Source: Paratrimastix pyriformis (taxonomy: Eukaryota > Preaxostyla > Paratrimastigidae). From it: 64,000 nt of DNA. Positions 11,220 to 21,552 of the stretch are shown here, piece by piece (the first letter of the stretch is position 1; each line of letters opens with the position of its first letter). A model generated the notes under the pieces. It did not search any database, had not been told where the DNA came from, and saw only the letters and a program-made list of their open reading frames with translations. The stretch spans positions 1-64,000 of the forward strand of contig JAPMOS010000074.1 of the NCBI GenBank assembly GCA_027972325.1. Direction: 5' to 3'. Made by a program: the position numbers and the translations under genes.

Positions 11220-14200
11220 GAGAGGCGACCAGGGCCGTGGAAAGGCGATCATGGACGCCCACTCCTCTCCTTCCTTCAGGGCGTCCTCGAGCCGGTCCTG
11301 CCCCGGCTGCCCCACGCCGGTCGGTCGGGCTGCCCCATCGTCTACCCGGTCAACAAGGCCGCCCTCACGGCGGCCCCCATCCTGCTGCCCCTCGTGGGCC
11401 TCAACCCCGACGCTGCCCCCCGGGCGCCCATCCGCCTGCGGCCGGACAGCGCGGGACTGCCGCCGACCGACATGGGCGGCTTCTGCCAGCTGCTCGAGGA
11501 GACCCTGGCCCGCCGGTGCCCGCTGGACCTGACCGGGCTGGGCGAGCCCGGGGGCCACACCACGCCCCTGCCCCCAAGCGACCTGCGCCCGCTGCTGGGC
11601 CTGTCCAGCCCCGTCCACGCGCCCCGGCCGCTGCGGATCCAGTCGGCCAGCGAGGCCTTGGCTCCCCTCGAGTGCGCCGCCCCGCGGGCGCAGCCGGGCC
11701 TGGAGGCCCTGGCGGGGCGGTCCCGGACCAGGAGCGGCATCCTGCTCGTGCCCACCCTGCTGCCCACATCGCCCCCGCCCACGGGCCTCCTCGGGGAAAC
11801 CGGTCCGCAAAGCCATCCCCTGTCCGCGTCCCCCACCCCACCCCTTTCGGCACCCTTCCAAACGCCCGTTCGGTTACGGCCCCCCCCCCCCCCCCCCCCC
11901 CCCAGATGCGGTCGCCTCGGCCCACGGAGCGGCCACCCCCACCACGCCCTCCTCCCGGTCGGCCTGCACCTCGCCCAGCGTCGGTGCCGGCCAGTCGCCC
12001 CGGCCCGTCTTCTCGTGCGGCCCGGGCTCCTCCCGGGGCAGCTCCTCCCACAGCGCAGCCGCCCTGGCGGCCCTGTTCGCACCCATCCGCCCGGCCCCCT
12101 CGCCCTCCACGGGCTCCCTGCCCCCGCTCAGCACCCGCCCCGCGGCCGCCGAGGTCCGGGCGATTCCCGAGGACCAGCCCGGGACCGGCCAGGGGCAGCC
12201 CCCGACCCTCGGCCTGCCCTTCGCCCTGGGCGAGCCCCAGTTCCCAGCGGCCCGGCCCCGCTCGGCCTCGGATGGCGGCCCGCCCATGGCCAGCCAGTCG
12301 GCCGACCGGGACGAGCCCCCGCCCGCCCCCCGGGGCCGCCAGCCATGGGACTTCACCCCGCGGCCCGACGACACGACCGACTCGCTGGGCGGCCCCCCCA
12401 GCAGCAGCGGCGGGTCGCGGCCCCCCTCGCGCCCCCTCGGCCTGGCCGCGGGCGCCCTGCCGTCACCCCTGGCGATCTCCCCCAAGGCCGGCCACTACCC
12501 CCACCCCCACCCGCAGCAGCACCAATCGCAACTGCAGCAACAGGAAGAGCCGTCACCCCTGACGATCTCCCCCAAGGCCGGCCACCACCCCCACCCCCAC
12601 CCGCAGCAGCACCAGTCGCCACTGCAGCAACAGCAGGAAGACGAGTCAGCAGCACAGCAGCCGCCGCAGCAGGAGACGAAGCCCCGCCGGCAGCCGCTGC
12701 TGGCCCGGCCGCCCTCCCTGCTGGACCCGCTGGGGGCCGTCCCGCCCCTGGGGATCTCGACCCCCCTCGGCCATCCGGCCTCACCCTGCAGCTCGCTGGG
12801 GGCCGCCGAGGGCATCTTCGGGGCCGGGTCGGACCCCGAGCCCGACCTCGTCGAGCCCGAGCAGACGCCCCTGTCCCCGCGGCTCCCGGCCGCCCCGCCG
12901 GAGGCCATCGGCTCACGCGACCTCGACCCGGGTCCGCTGCCCGCCCCACCCTTCCTGCCCCTCCCGCCACCACACTCGGCACCAGCACCACCGTCCCGAC
13001 TTCGGTATAATCTCGTTGTGCCTGCATGCCCCCCCCCCCCCCCCCCCCCCCCGCCCGCCCGCCCGCCCGCCCGCTTTGCCTCACCGCTCCGCCCTGACCA
13101 CGCGAATCCCTCATCTCCCCCACCCCACCACCATCCCGCTACCGCCCAGCCCGCTTCGCCGCCCCCGCGGGCACCCCGACCCCCGTCCGGCCGGCCCTGG
13201 GCTGCGTGCTGCACCCGTCCTGCACGCGGCTGCCGCCCGGGGCCCCCGTCCCCTCGGCGCCCCTCGACGGGCTGGTCTGGCCGGACGAGGAGCCCCCGGT
13301 GGGCCTCTTCTTCCACCCCGGGGTGGCCGCCGCCCCCCTGAGCCCCGGCGAGGCCCTGCTGCTGCAGCGCTACTGGCTGGGCGTCGACTACCTGGGCGGG
13401 GACGAGGACCCCCTCATCCGGGACCGGGTCGCGGCCATGCGCAGCCTCGACGCCGAGTTCCTGGCGCTCGCCCCGCAGCTCGCCGGTCCGGATGGCGGAG
13501 GCCCCAGCTCGTGCATGTCCCAGCGAATCATCTCGGTCATCATCCGGTGATCACCACCCAGTCATCATCAACATCACCCAGGCATCATCAACACCACCCA
13601 GTCATCATCAACATCACCCAGGCATCATCAACATCACCCAGGCATCATCAACACCACCCAGTCATCATCAACATCACCCAGTCATCATCAACACCACCCA
13701 GTCATCATCAACATCATCGCAGCAGTATCCAATCTTCTCGTCCCATCCATCATCATCGTTCATTCGACGTGTCCCCCCCATCCTGGTCTTCATCTTTTCC
13801 GCGTGTGTGGGGTCCTTCTGGCTTCTGGGGTGCGGGGCAGGCCGTGAGGGCCCGGTCTCCTTCCTGACCCCGCGGGCCAGTTCTATGGGCCCCGGAGCCG
13901 CCTCCACGCGGCGGTCTTCCTGGGGACCCTGGCCTACCTGGCGGCCGTCTACTGCTGGCTGCTGGCCAGCCGGGAGGAGTGGTGGCTGGTGGCCGTCTGC
14001 ATGGGCTGCGTTCTGGTCTTCTCGCTGCTGCTCAGCCTCGTCCAGCAGATGGTCGGCTCGGCAGCCCCCCCCCCCCCCCCCCCCCCCCCCACCCCACCCC
14101 CGGCCGATCGCGCCACCCGTCCCCTTGGGCCCGATGGCTGTTGGTGTGGCCCCAGACCCAAGGGGTTGGGCCAGCCATATGGTTGGGCCAAAAGAGCGAC

Positions 14201-16344
14201 CTTCACTGACCCCTCGCTCCCCCTGCCCACACCCGCCCGCCCGCCGCCCTCAGAGCCGGCGCCTCTCGCCCGCCCTGTACAACGGGCTGCTGGGCACGCT
14301 GGCCCTGCTGGTGATGGTGGCCATGACGGCCCCCCTGGCCGTGCTGACCCCCGTGACGACCACCCCGGGCCTGGTCAACTTCTTCAGCGCCCTGGGCATC
14401 CCGGCCGCCCTGCCGCCCGCCCCCGATGCGGCCGCCAGCACAGTCCCGGCGGCGAGCCTCTCGGTGGGCTTCGAGCTGGTCGGGATGGCCGTCAACGTGC
14501 TGCTGGTCCTCTTCCCCTTCAGGGTCCGTCCCCACCACCTGCGGGCCGCCTGGGGGTGTTCCGTCGCGGGATGGTTGTGCCCTCTGCCTCCCCGGCACTC
14601 CACACCGCATATTCGTCTGTCCACCTGCCCCCTGCCTCCCCTCCCGACCCGCCCCCGGGCATGGGCAGACCTCGGCCCTGGTGGTCCTCTGCGGGATGGC
14701 CGTCAGCGTGTTTGTGCTGGGCGCGTTGGTCTTCATGCGCGACCGGCTCGTCCCCATCGCCGTCCTCTCCCTCGCCCTGGCCGTCCTGTCCGCCCTCCCC
14801 CTTGCACCCTCCCCCCCGGCCTCCGTTCGGCCCGTGGTTGTTCGCATGACCCGCCAATCACCGTCTGTGTCTGTCCTTTGCTGGTGGGGGGCAGCACCTT
14901 GGGCGCCACCATCACCTCGCGCCGCCAGCGGAACCTGTTCGTCATCGGCCAGTGCGTCTGCCACGCCCGGGCCGCATGCTGCGCCCAGTCCAAGGTCGGG
15001 CCGCCCCCTGAGGGCCATGCCGCGCTCTCCTCTGGGGCTGCCTGGGCTGCACGTGGGTCGGGGCTGGCTGTTGGTCTCCGTCCATGTCGTGTGCGCGCTC
15101 TGCGTGCCCGGCAGGAGGTTGCCCCGATTCAGGGGAAGGCATCTCCCCTGTGCTGTTTCCCGTCCCTTTGACTCCACTCACCTCCCCCGCGCCTGCCCGC
15201 CCGTCCCCCCCCCCCCCCCCCCCCCGGCTCGCCCGGCAGGATCTGATCAGCGCCCTTGCCCGCCGGTCGGCCTTCGCCCAGGCAGCCGATCCGAGCGGGG
15301 TGGCCCTCTACCCGGGCGACGGCCCGGTGCTGGTGGCCCGGGTGCGGCGGCGCCTGGTGGAGGAGTCCGCCCAGGGCCCCACCGACCAGGCGGCCCTCGC
15401 CCAGGCAGAGCTCGCCATCTTCCGGGAGTTCGACGGTCTGCCTGTCGGGGAACCACGGGGTGCGGGAGATGTTCGCCCCCGGCAGCGCCTCACATCCCCG
15501 CCCTTACGCCCCGCTTGGTGGAGTCGTGGACTGCTGGGGTCCGCGGCCCGGGGCAGTACATTGCCGGCTTCGACCCGTTCGGGCCACGGGCGACCTGTCC
15601 CCCGCCCGGACCCTCTGCAAGCTGGTCCGCCCCCCCCCGCCCCCATGTCCCCCGTCTTGCAACAACTCATGCCTGTTTCTCCCATCACGGCACATCACGC
15701 AGGGCTGGACGCTGGAGCCGTTCTTCCCATGGTGGACTTCCAGGTGGTCCGGCAGACTGACCCCCCCCTCCCCCCCCCCCCCCCCCCTCCTTCCCTTCCC
15801 TTCCCTTCCTTCCCTTCCCTTCCCTTCCCTTCCCTTCCCTTCCCTTCCCTTCCCTTCCCTTCCCTTTCTTTCCTGCGGCCGGCTCACCCACCCCTCGGTG
15901 TCCTTCGCATCCTCGCTCGTTGGTCCCCCCCTGGGTGCAGGGCGTTGCCTGGGGCCGGCTGTGGCAGGCCGGGGTGTTGCGGCCCACCTGGCCGACTGCC
16001 TTGCGGCTGCCCTGCTGCCCACTCGGGGGGGCGCCACCCCCGTCCGCCTCATCGCGGCCCGGACCCTCTCGCGCCACCTCGTCTCCGAGCCGGCCGCCCC
16101 CCTCGCCCCCAGCCCCGTGGCGACTCTCTCCCCTGTGCCTCTCGTCACCCGGGGGACAGCATCCGACGCCTGGGGGGGCACCACGCCCCACCGCACTGCG
16201 GGTGGGAGCCGCTACATGGTGTCGGTGCCCCAAGGCCGGCTGCCCAATATGTTGGAAGCCGATACAATGCACACGGAAGATCTGGGTCTCATCGATGTTC
16301 CCGGGGTGGGTCTGGTCGAACTTGACGAGGCCCGCGGGCTGTAG
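9136..16344 (+). CDS. Two-domain class III cyclase-like membrane protein (degenerate), copy 1
   Basis: Multi-exon gene. Exon 1 starts MKIATFLNHTRN and a 19-nt intron follows (9,328-9,346). An N-terminal block of hydrophobic helices runs to about 9,860. A C1-like cyclase domain follows. Its first strand is RATVVALHLHNYHMGDPK (about 10,160), where family members have a metal-binding FxDI. Next come RYQDDQLLAVS (about 10,640) and RMAVGLGVAVGPVTSS (about 10,890), then GEVLLSGAAYL. A long Pro/Ser/Gln-rich linker occupies about 11,280-13,000. A second set of membrane helices lies at about 13,900-14,760. A C2-like domain ends with DLGLIDVPGVGLVELD and a stop at 16,342-16,344. The plan matches transmembrane adenylyl cyclases, which make cAMP from ATP, but the first catalytic aspartate and the N/R transition-state residues are not recognisable. 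It may be a pseudo-enzyme or regulatory partner. It has a full-length paralogue at 22,756-30,044. Exon ends are approximate. Confidence 0.7.
11091..11218 (+). repeat. GT and GAT microsatellites in cyclase-like intron
   Basis: A GT run (about 11,096-11,120) is followed by GATG-rich then pure GAT units (about 11,140-11,218). Both lie in the intron between the exon ending YLACQ and the exon starting at about 11,279. Confidence 0.9.
12461..12643 (+). repeat. 90-bp tandem duplication inside an exon
   Basis: Two units of 90-93 bp, starting at 12,461 and 12,551, encode SPLAISPKAGHYPHPHPQQ and SPLTISPKAGHHPHPHPQQ plus a Gln-rich tail. The frame is kept, so the linker of the cyclase-like protein has an in-frame repeat. 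Confidence 0.85.
13556..13712 (+). repeat. 20-21 bp minisatellite (CATCATCAACATCACCCAG type)
   Basis: About eight imperfect units, alternating between CAACATCACC and CAACACCACC forms, lie in an intron of the cyclase-like gene. Any ORF through it is low complexity (His/Ser/Thr) and is not taken as coding. Confidence 0.85.
15763..15866 (+). repeat. Poly-C run plus TTCCC pentamer repeat
   Basis: An interrupted C tract is followed by about 14 CCCTT units in the last intron region of the cyclase-like gene, making a very long pyrimidine stretch on the sense strand. Confidence 0.85.
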
Positions 16345-16542
16345 CCGTTCTATTCCTCCACCTCTTTTGGCCTTCTCCTGTGTCCGGATATTTTGAACTC
16401 TATTGAACTCTATTTTTGTTGTTTGTTGGGCATATTATGCTCATTTTTAATCCTTTCTTTTTGTCCCTTTTCTTGAAATGAATCCTCTTCTTTTCCTTTT
16501 GTATCGTCTCTTCTTCCCTCTCTTTCTTTCTTCCCTCCCCCC

Positions 16543-16606
16543 TTTCATCTTTCTTCTCCGGCAATTGCCCCATTGTCCCCGGGCCAACACGTTTTTCCCC
16601 CTGTTG
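16543..16606 (+). repeat. Dispersed inverted repeat, left copy
   Basis: A block of about 64 bases (TTTCATCTTTCTT, then CCGGCAATTGCCCC, then CCCCGGGCCAACACG, then TTTTTCCCCC) recurs in reverse complement at 20,449-20,526. Here it lies about 95-160 bases upstream of the start codon of the MFSD1-like gene. It could be a shared promoter element or a short mobile element. Confidence 0.7.
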
Positions 16607-16701
16607 TTTTCTCTCGAGTGTCGACAGACGTTGAACAGAGGATAGCCTGCATCTCGCAAAGGTTCATCAGACTTTTTCTGCCACAAAATCCGGCGAACAT
16701 C

Positions 16702-18731
16702 ATGAGCAAACACGACGAAGAACAGGTCACCCTCCTGATCGTCGAATTTCTTAATTCTGTATTTTTTCCCCTTGTTGCTCAAAAAAAATAGGGACTCCTC
16801 GCACCCCCTGAAGCCCCCAAGCCCACGTTGTGCAAGGGGTTTCGGTTTCTGATTTTGACGTTATCCTGTCTCCTCGCCTTTGGCGGCTACTTTGTTTATG
16901 ATTTGTGCTCTTGTCTGGAGAAAACCCTGAAGGAGGAAATCGGTATCGACGATGTTTCGTGTCTGTTATCCTCCCTCGTCTTTTTTTATGATTTTCTTCT
17001 TTTTCCAGATTCGCTTCTTTATGTTGTGTATTCTTGGACGAACTGCGTTGCCGTCCTCTTTGGTGGCCCCCTCATTGATAAGACTTCCAACCGTTTCGCT
17101 GCACTCATTTTCAGCTCTGCCTGCCTTATCGGCCAGGTTTGTCAAATTGTATAACCACTTCTCTGATCCACTCTTCTCTTAGGTCATCCTCGCAACGGGT
17201 GCCCAATTCAAAGTGTTCCCTGTCATGCTCGCGGGGCGCATTTTGTTTGGGATTGGGCTGGGAAATCTCACGGTTGTCCAGAACACCATCACGACCGTTT
17301 TCTTTAAGGTCTCGAACCACTTTTTCCACTTGATGCTCAACTCCTGATCTTTCCCCAGGGTCGCGAGCTTGCGGTTGCCTTTGGCATTACATTGACCATG
17401 TCTCGCGCGGGCAGTGTCCTGAATTTCTTCATTTCTCCTTGGCTCAACCGGATGATGGGTTATCGCTTCGTTTTCTGGCTTGGCACCGGTCTCTGCGGCC
17501 TCAGGTCCGTGGCCCCGGATCTCCTTCTGTTGTCGTTCACCGCCATTCATTGCCCTCCACTCAGCTGGCTGGCGGCTGCGGTGTACTACCGGCTCGAAAC
17601 CCAGGCCGAGGCTGCCGGGGCTATGACCTCTGGCAAGCGCCGCTCTCGGTCGGTCAAATGCAGCGACCTGAAGACCTTCCCGGTCAACTACTGGCTGCTG
17701 TCGGTTGTGTGCGCCCTCTTCTACTCGAACATTTTCTGCATTCATGCCGTCATCGTGGAGATGCTCGAGTCCCGTCTGTGGCTCCCTCCCCGGCCCCGCC
17801 CACGATGTACTGGATCCGGCCGGTTGGCAGCGCGCTCACCCAAGCTCTCTCTTCTGCCGCCCTTCATTCTTTGGCTGTGCGGGGGCGTAGTCTTCGGTAT
17901 GGACGAGACCCTTGCCGGCATCGTGGCCTCGACGGTGTACTTCGTCTCGATTCCGGCCAATCTGGCCACGGGCTGCGTCGTGGACAAGATCGGCCACCGG
18001 GCTCACATCCTCCTTGGGGCGGTGGTCCTCATGATCCCCATCGATCTCGTCCTCGGTCCGTCTCATCGGGCCTCCTGTGCCGTGCTCGCCAAACCGCGCG
18101 ACTGAACGTGGTGCCTACGGTCTCCTGGTTTCTCCGGGGCGGCAGGACTGACCCGGCTGACTCCCGTTGTGACGCTGATCTTCATGGGGGTCTGCTACTC
18201 GCTGGTGGCCTCGACCCTCTGGACGGGCATCTCCCTGCTGGTCGAGGAGCGCACCGTCGGCACGGCCATGTCCATCTCGACCTCCATCCAGATGGTGGGC
18301 GTGGGCTCGTGCAACCTGCTGGTCGGCGTCATCGTCAAGGCGACCTCCTACACCGGGGTCATGTACTTCTTCACGGGCATCGCGGGTGCGGCCGCCCTGC
18401 TGGTGGTTGTCATCAACTTCTTCGATCGATCCACGGGCCGCCTCAACAAATACATCGCCGGCAAGAAGACCGACGCCCCCAGCCCCGCCGCCGAGACCCC
18501 TGTTCCGCCCCCCGCCACCCAAGGCCTGGGTGCCGAGGTCTGTTCTGGCGATGTCCTCCCTCCCATCGGGGCGCTCATTGTCTGTTTCTCTGCCCCTCCC
18601 GCCAGGACCTGCTGCCCCCCCTGCCGGCCAACATGCCTCCCCCCCTGACCACCTCCTACGAGGTGGGCGCCGGTGGCTACCAGGCGACCGACTCGATCAA
18701 CGCCGAGCAGCCGCCCAAGAGCGCCCTCTGA
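16702..18731 (+). CDS. MFSD1: MFSD1-like major facilitator transporter
   Basis: Twelve-helix MFS protein of the MFSD1 family, which in animals exports dipeptides from lysosomes. Exon 1 is MSKHDEEQ (16,702-16,725), joined to GLLAPPEAPKPTLCKGFRF. The family blocks DSLLYVVYSWTNCVAVLFGG, LIDKTSNRF, GRILFGIGLGNLTVVQNT, FFKGRELAVAFG and, in the C-terminal half, YFVSIPANLATGCVVDKIGH and SLVASTLWTGISLLVEE are in the family order. Introns of about 65, 70, 46, 50 and 60 nt interrupt the first half; later ones lie near 17,775-17,890, 18,056-18,145 and 18,537-18,604. The protein ends QATDSINAEQPPKSAL (stop 18,729-18,731). The cytosolic tail has a YQATDSI stretch that might serve as a sorting signal (inference). 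Confidence 0.85.
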
Positions 18732-18782
18732 GAGCCGCCGTCCTCGGGCGCGCCTCCTTCCTCACGTTCTTTCCTCCCATCA

Positions 18783-18813
<31 letters not shown>

Positions 18814-19796
18814 TGCCCGCGGTTTTAAGTCGCCGCTGGGTGTCTTCTCTCTCATCGAGCGTCTCTTGCCCTCCTCTCCCGCTCCACCCCACGTAAAATA
18901 ACCCTGTTGGTCGCGCCCCCCAAAAACACAAGGACAACGATCCACCCCCTTGTTGGGATGGCGGAGGGATTTTTTTTCAAGCTGTACCCTGTTTTCTAAA
19001 CGAAAAACAAAGCGGAAACAAACAAAGGATTATTTGAAACGGCAATGTGGCAGCAAATACCGCTGCACGGGGTCGTGGACCCGAACAAAACTCGAAAAAA
19101 GCCGGAGCGGCTTCAACCCGCGGTCCATTTTCTCTCTCTTTTTCGAACGCGTCATGTCGTCGTTGTTCGCGGGTCTTTGTTCTGGCTAATTCTTTGTTTC
19201 CTTTGTGTTTGTTTATATGTTTCCTGATTCAAGTTGCCAATAGATCGACCGTTTGCTCCTTTCTTTCGGATGAGATACACTTAGCAGTTTTCACCATTCT
19301 CTTGCACTAGATCACCATTTCATTCGCATTATCTATGCATACTCACATCCAGTAGTTCACACTCAGGTCTCAACTCACTTCGGTCACTTCAGACATTACA
19401 TTATTCTTCTTTCGTCACCACCACTCAGCACCGGTGTCCAACTCACCACACCAAACCAGTAGTCATCTCATAGCTTCATGTTAGTTCACCAATCATTTGG
19501 ATCGGAACAGTTTTTTTCCGAATGCAGTATCTTGATCAGCCCACCCACCCGGGCCCGAGGCCCTCCCACCTACCGTCCCGTACTCACCGCTCAAGGTCCG
19601 TTCGTTTGCACCAACAATATTTTTTCCCCCTCTGGTACCAAAATGTCGAAACCAGTCCCCTGGAATTTCATCACTCTCTCCAGACCGTCTTCCCAGCCGG
19701 TCACCTCCATATCGTGCGTGCCACCTCAAGCGCAGCTGCCAGCAGAATTCCGAAGATAGCGGCAACATCGGTTGTGCTGGCTTTTTTCGCGGTGTT
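18732..19796 (+). other. Intergenic region after the MFSD1-like gene
   Basis: Contains the transporter's 3' untranslated region with a poly-C tract (about 18,785-18,813) and then AT-richer sequence. The stretch 19,310-19,480 is rich in CA/TCA steps. I see no convincing gene. It may hold the promoter and a 5' exon of the small membrane gene that follows. Confidence 0.5.
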
Positions 19797-20315
19797 ATGG
19801 CGAGCGAAAGTCTGTTCAGATTTCGGTCCTTTCTCGGCTCAATGAGGAGCTCTTCACCGCCAAACGCACGATCGCCCAGTACCGAGAGCGGTTTGGCGAT
19901 TTGGAAGATGCGCCACGTTGGCGGCTGCCCCTGGTCTGTTCGTCTGTTCGGTTCTCTCCTCAGCACTCTCCTCCAGCGAAAATTCATTATCTTCGCTTTG
20001 AGTGTGATGGTGTTTCTGGCGGCGCAATTCTCGGACAACAAACCAGCGAATTGCGTTCGGATTATTGCGATGGTCATCGTTACTTTCGCCGAAACTTGTC
20101 CGTTCTTTTCTTTCGCTTACTCTTGTTCCAATCAACTTCTAGTGATCAACCCTGGCGACGTTCTGCGCCATGGGGTTTTGGGTGGCTTGTGCGCTTTCGC
20201 GCTTCTTTTGGGAGGCTTCGGCATCGGTCAAGAAAACGAGGCCCTTCTGCTCGGCCATCAAATTGTGTTGTTAATCGTTCCTTGGATCGATTATCTGCTT
20301 GTTAGAGCAGCATAA
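19797..20315 (+). CDS. Small four-helix membrane protein, unknown
   Basis: Single ORF of 172 codons. After a Ser/Arg-rich N-terminus there are four hydrophobic segments: KFIIFALSVMVFLAAQF (about residue 62), IIAMVIVTFAETCPFFSF (about 87), GLCAFALLLGGFGI (about 128) and HQIVLLIVPWIDYLL (about 153). An AATAAA signal follows the stop at about 20,325. I recognise no family. The size, four helices and clean poly-A signal support a real gene. An upstream exon with a slightly different start is possible. Confidence 0.55.
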   Translation: MASESLFRFRSFLGSMRSSSPPNARSPSTESGLAIWKMRHVGGCPWSVRLFGSLLSTLLQRKFIIFALSVMVFLAAQFSDNKPANCVRIIAMVIVTFAETCPFFSFAYSCSNQLLVINPGDVLRHGVLGGLCAFALLLGGFGIGQENEALLLGHQIVLLIVPWIDYLLVRAA

Positions 20316-20448
20316 TTTTTTTTCAATAAAAAAGAGAATTACTGAGAATGTGGAATGCCATCAGAGATGAGAGGGTGCCTTTCATCATTGAGAAGAAAAA
20401 AATTGTTGATAAAGGAATGCTGGGATAATGTTAGTGGTGTTGGCCAAC

Positions 20449-20526
20449 AACACCACGAAAGGGGGAAAACGTGTTGGCCCGGGGACGGTGGGGCGATTGC
20501 CGGAAAAGAAAGAAAGAAAGATGAAA
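20449..20526 (-). repeat. Dispersed inverted repeat, right copy
   Basis: Reverse complement of 16,543-16,606. The core GGGGGAAAACGTGTTGGCCC (20,461-20,480) and the flanks are shared, with a small AAAG expansion relative to the left copy. Confidence 0.7.
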
Positions 20527-21273
20527 GACACAGAACCGTGCCCACCCCGTGATAACGTATATAACCCCCGAAAACCTTCGCCACCACTCTTCTCTTCGAA
20601 CGCTGGATCTTTTCCGATCCCACCATCCCGTTTCTTCGTGGCGCGATCGCCCAAGTCTGTTCCGTTCCTTTCACCAACCGAAGCTCTGACTCGTGATAGA
20701 TCCTGATGACTTTCTGCCTGCTGATTGTCTGGGTGTTGGCTCCTCATTTCCAACAGCACTCTTCATCTCTGATTTTAGTGCAAGCTCTGACATGTGTTAA
20801 GGAGTTGGTCAAGCTCCCCAGGTGTCTGTTTTTTGGTTTCGCGAGTTCGGCCGACTCCTTCCGTTTTAGTTCAACAATATTTTTCCGATTATGTCGATGC
20901 TCTGTTTTTATTCGATAGTCTGTCTTTTGGTTCTCGGGAGATTTCACGTTCCCTTTAAGAACACTACTTGCGATCGGATCCCCCACAACCCGAGGCGAAT
21001 CGCACGTTTCTCTCCTCACTTTTCTCCAAGTTCTCTTTCGCACCTGCCCCCGCACCTGCCCCAGCGGAAAAGCCGAAAACTCTTTGACTCCTTCGCGCCG
21101 CTCCTGTAAATGGGCGTTTGCTTCTTTTCCTTTGCTCCCCCTCCCCTGCTCCTGCTCCTCCCTCCTGCTCCTCCCTCCTGCTCCTCCACACACACGCTCC
21201 CACCTCCGCGAGTCGTCCCTGTCCCTCCTGTCTCCCGCTCCCCAGAGGGGGCTGGTTTCGGCATTCCGGACCG

Positions 21274-21291
21274 GACCCCATCGATGGGGTC
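21274..21291. repeat. 18-bp perfect palindrome
   Basis: GACCCCATCGATGGGGTC is its own reverse complement. It sits just ahead of the 123-bp tandem repeat in a gene-free region, so it may be a protein-binding site. No function can be assigned from sequence. Confidence 0.6.
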
Positions 21292-21306
21292 ACACCTCCC
21301 GAACGA

Positions 21307-21552
21307 GTCTATTTGTACCCGGTTTTCTTGTGCCAAAACAAGCGGCACGCTCCCAAACTTTCCCGTGGTGGTGGCGGGAGTTCGGGGTGAGCGTACAGGG
21401 GAGTGGGAAATTGCATCACAAGAAAAAACGTCTATTTGTACCCACTTTTCTCGATCGCAATAAAAGAGGGAATGCATGAAGATTCGAATGAAAACAACCC
21501 CGTTCGCCGGTGAGCGTACAGGGCGACCTGTGCCGGCCACACAAAACCCAAA
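21307..21552 (+). repeat. Two-unit 123-bp tandem repeat with conserved end blocks
   Basis: GTCTATTTGTACCC occurs at 21,307 and 21,430, and GGTGAGCGTACAGGG at 21,386 and 21,509. Both pairs are exactly 123 bases apart. The sequence between the blocks has diverged much more than the blocks, suggesting constraint on the two motifs. Confidence 0.7.

Noticed and set aside
11868-13010. Very long alternative-frame Pro/Arg/Ala ORFs on both strands of the cyclase-like linker
   Set aside because: High GC removes stops in every frame. Only the frame continuing the paralogous domains was kept.
14720-14930. Bacterial contamination suggested by high GC
   Set aside because: Introns with GT-AG ends interrupt the genes, and the proteins (IFT144, RPA2, RPC8) are eukaryote-specific.
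20706-20918. 70-codon ORF downstream of a TATA-like site
   Set aside because: Hydrophobic start but too short. No homologue, poly-A signal or splice partner was seen.
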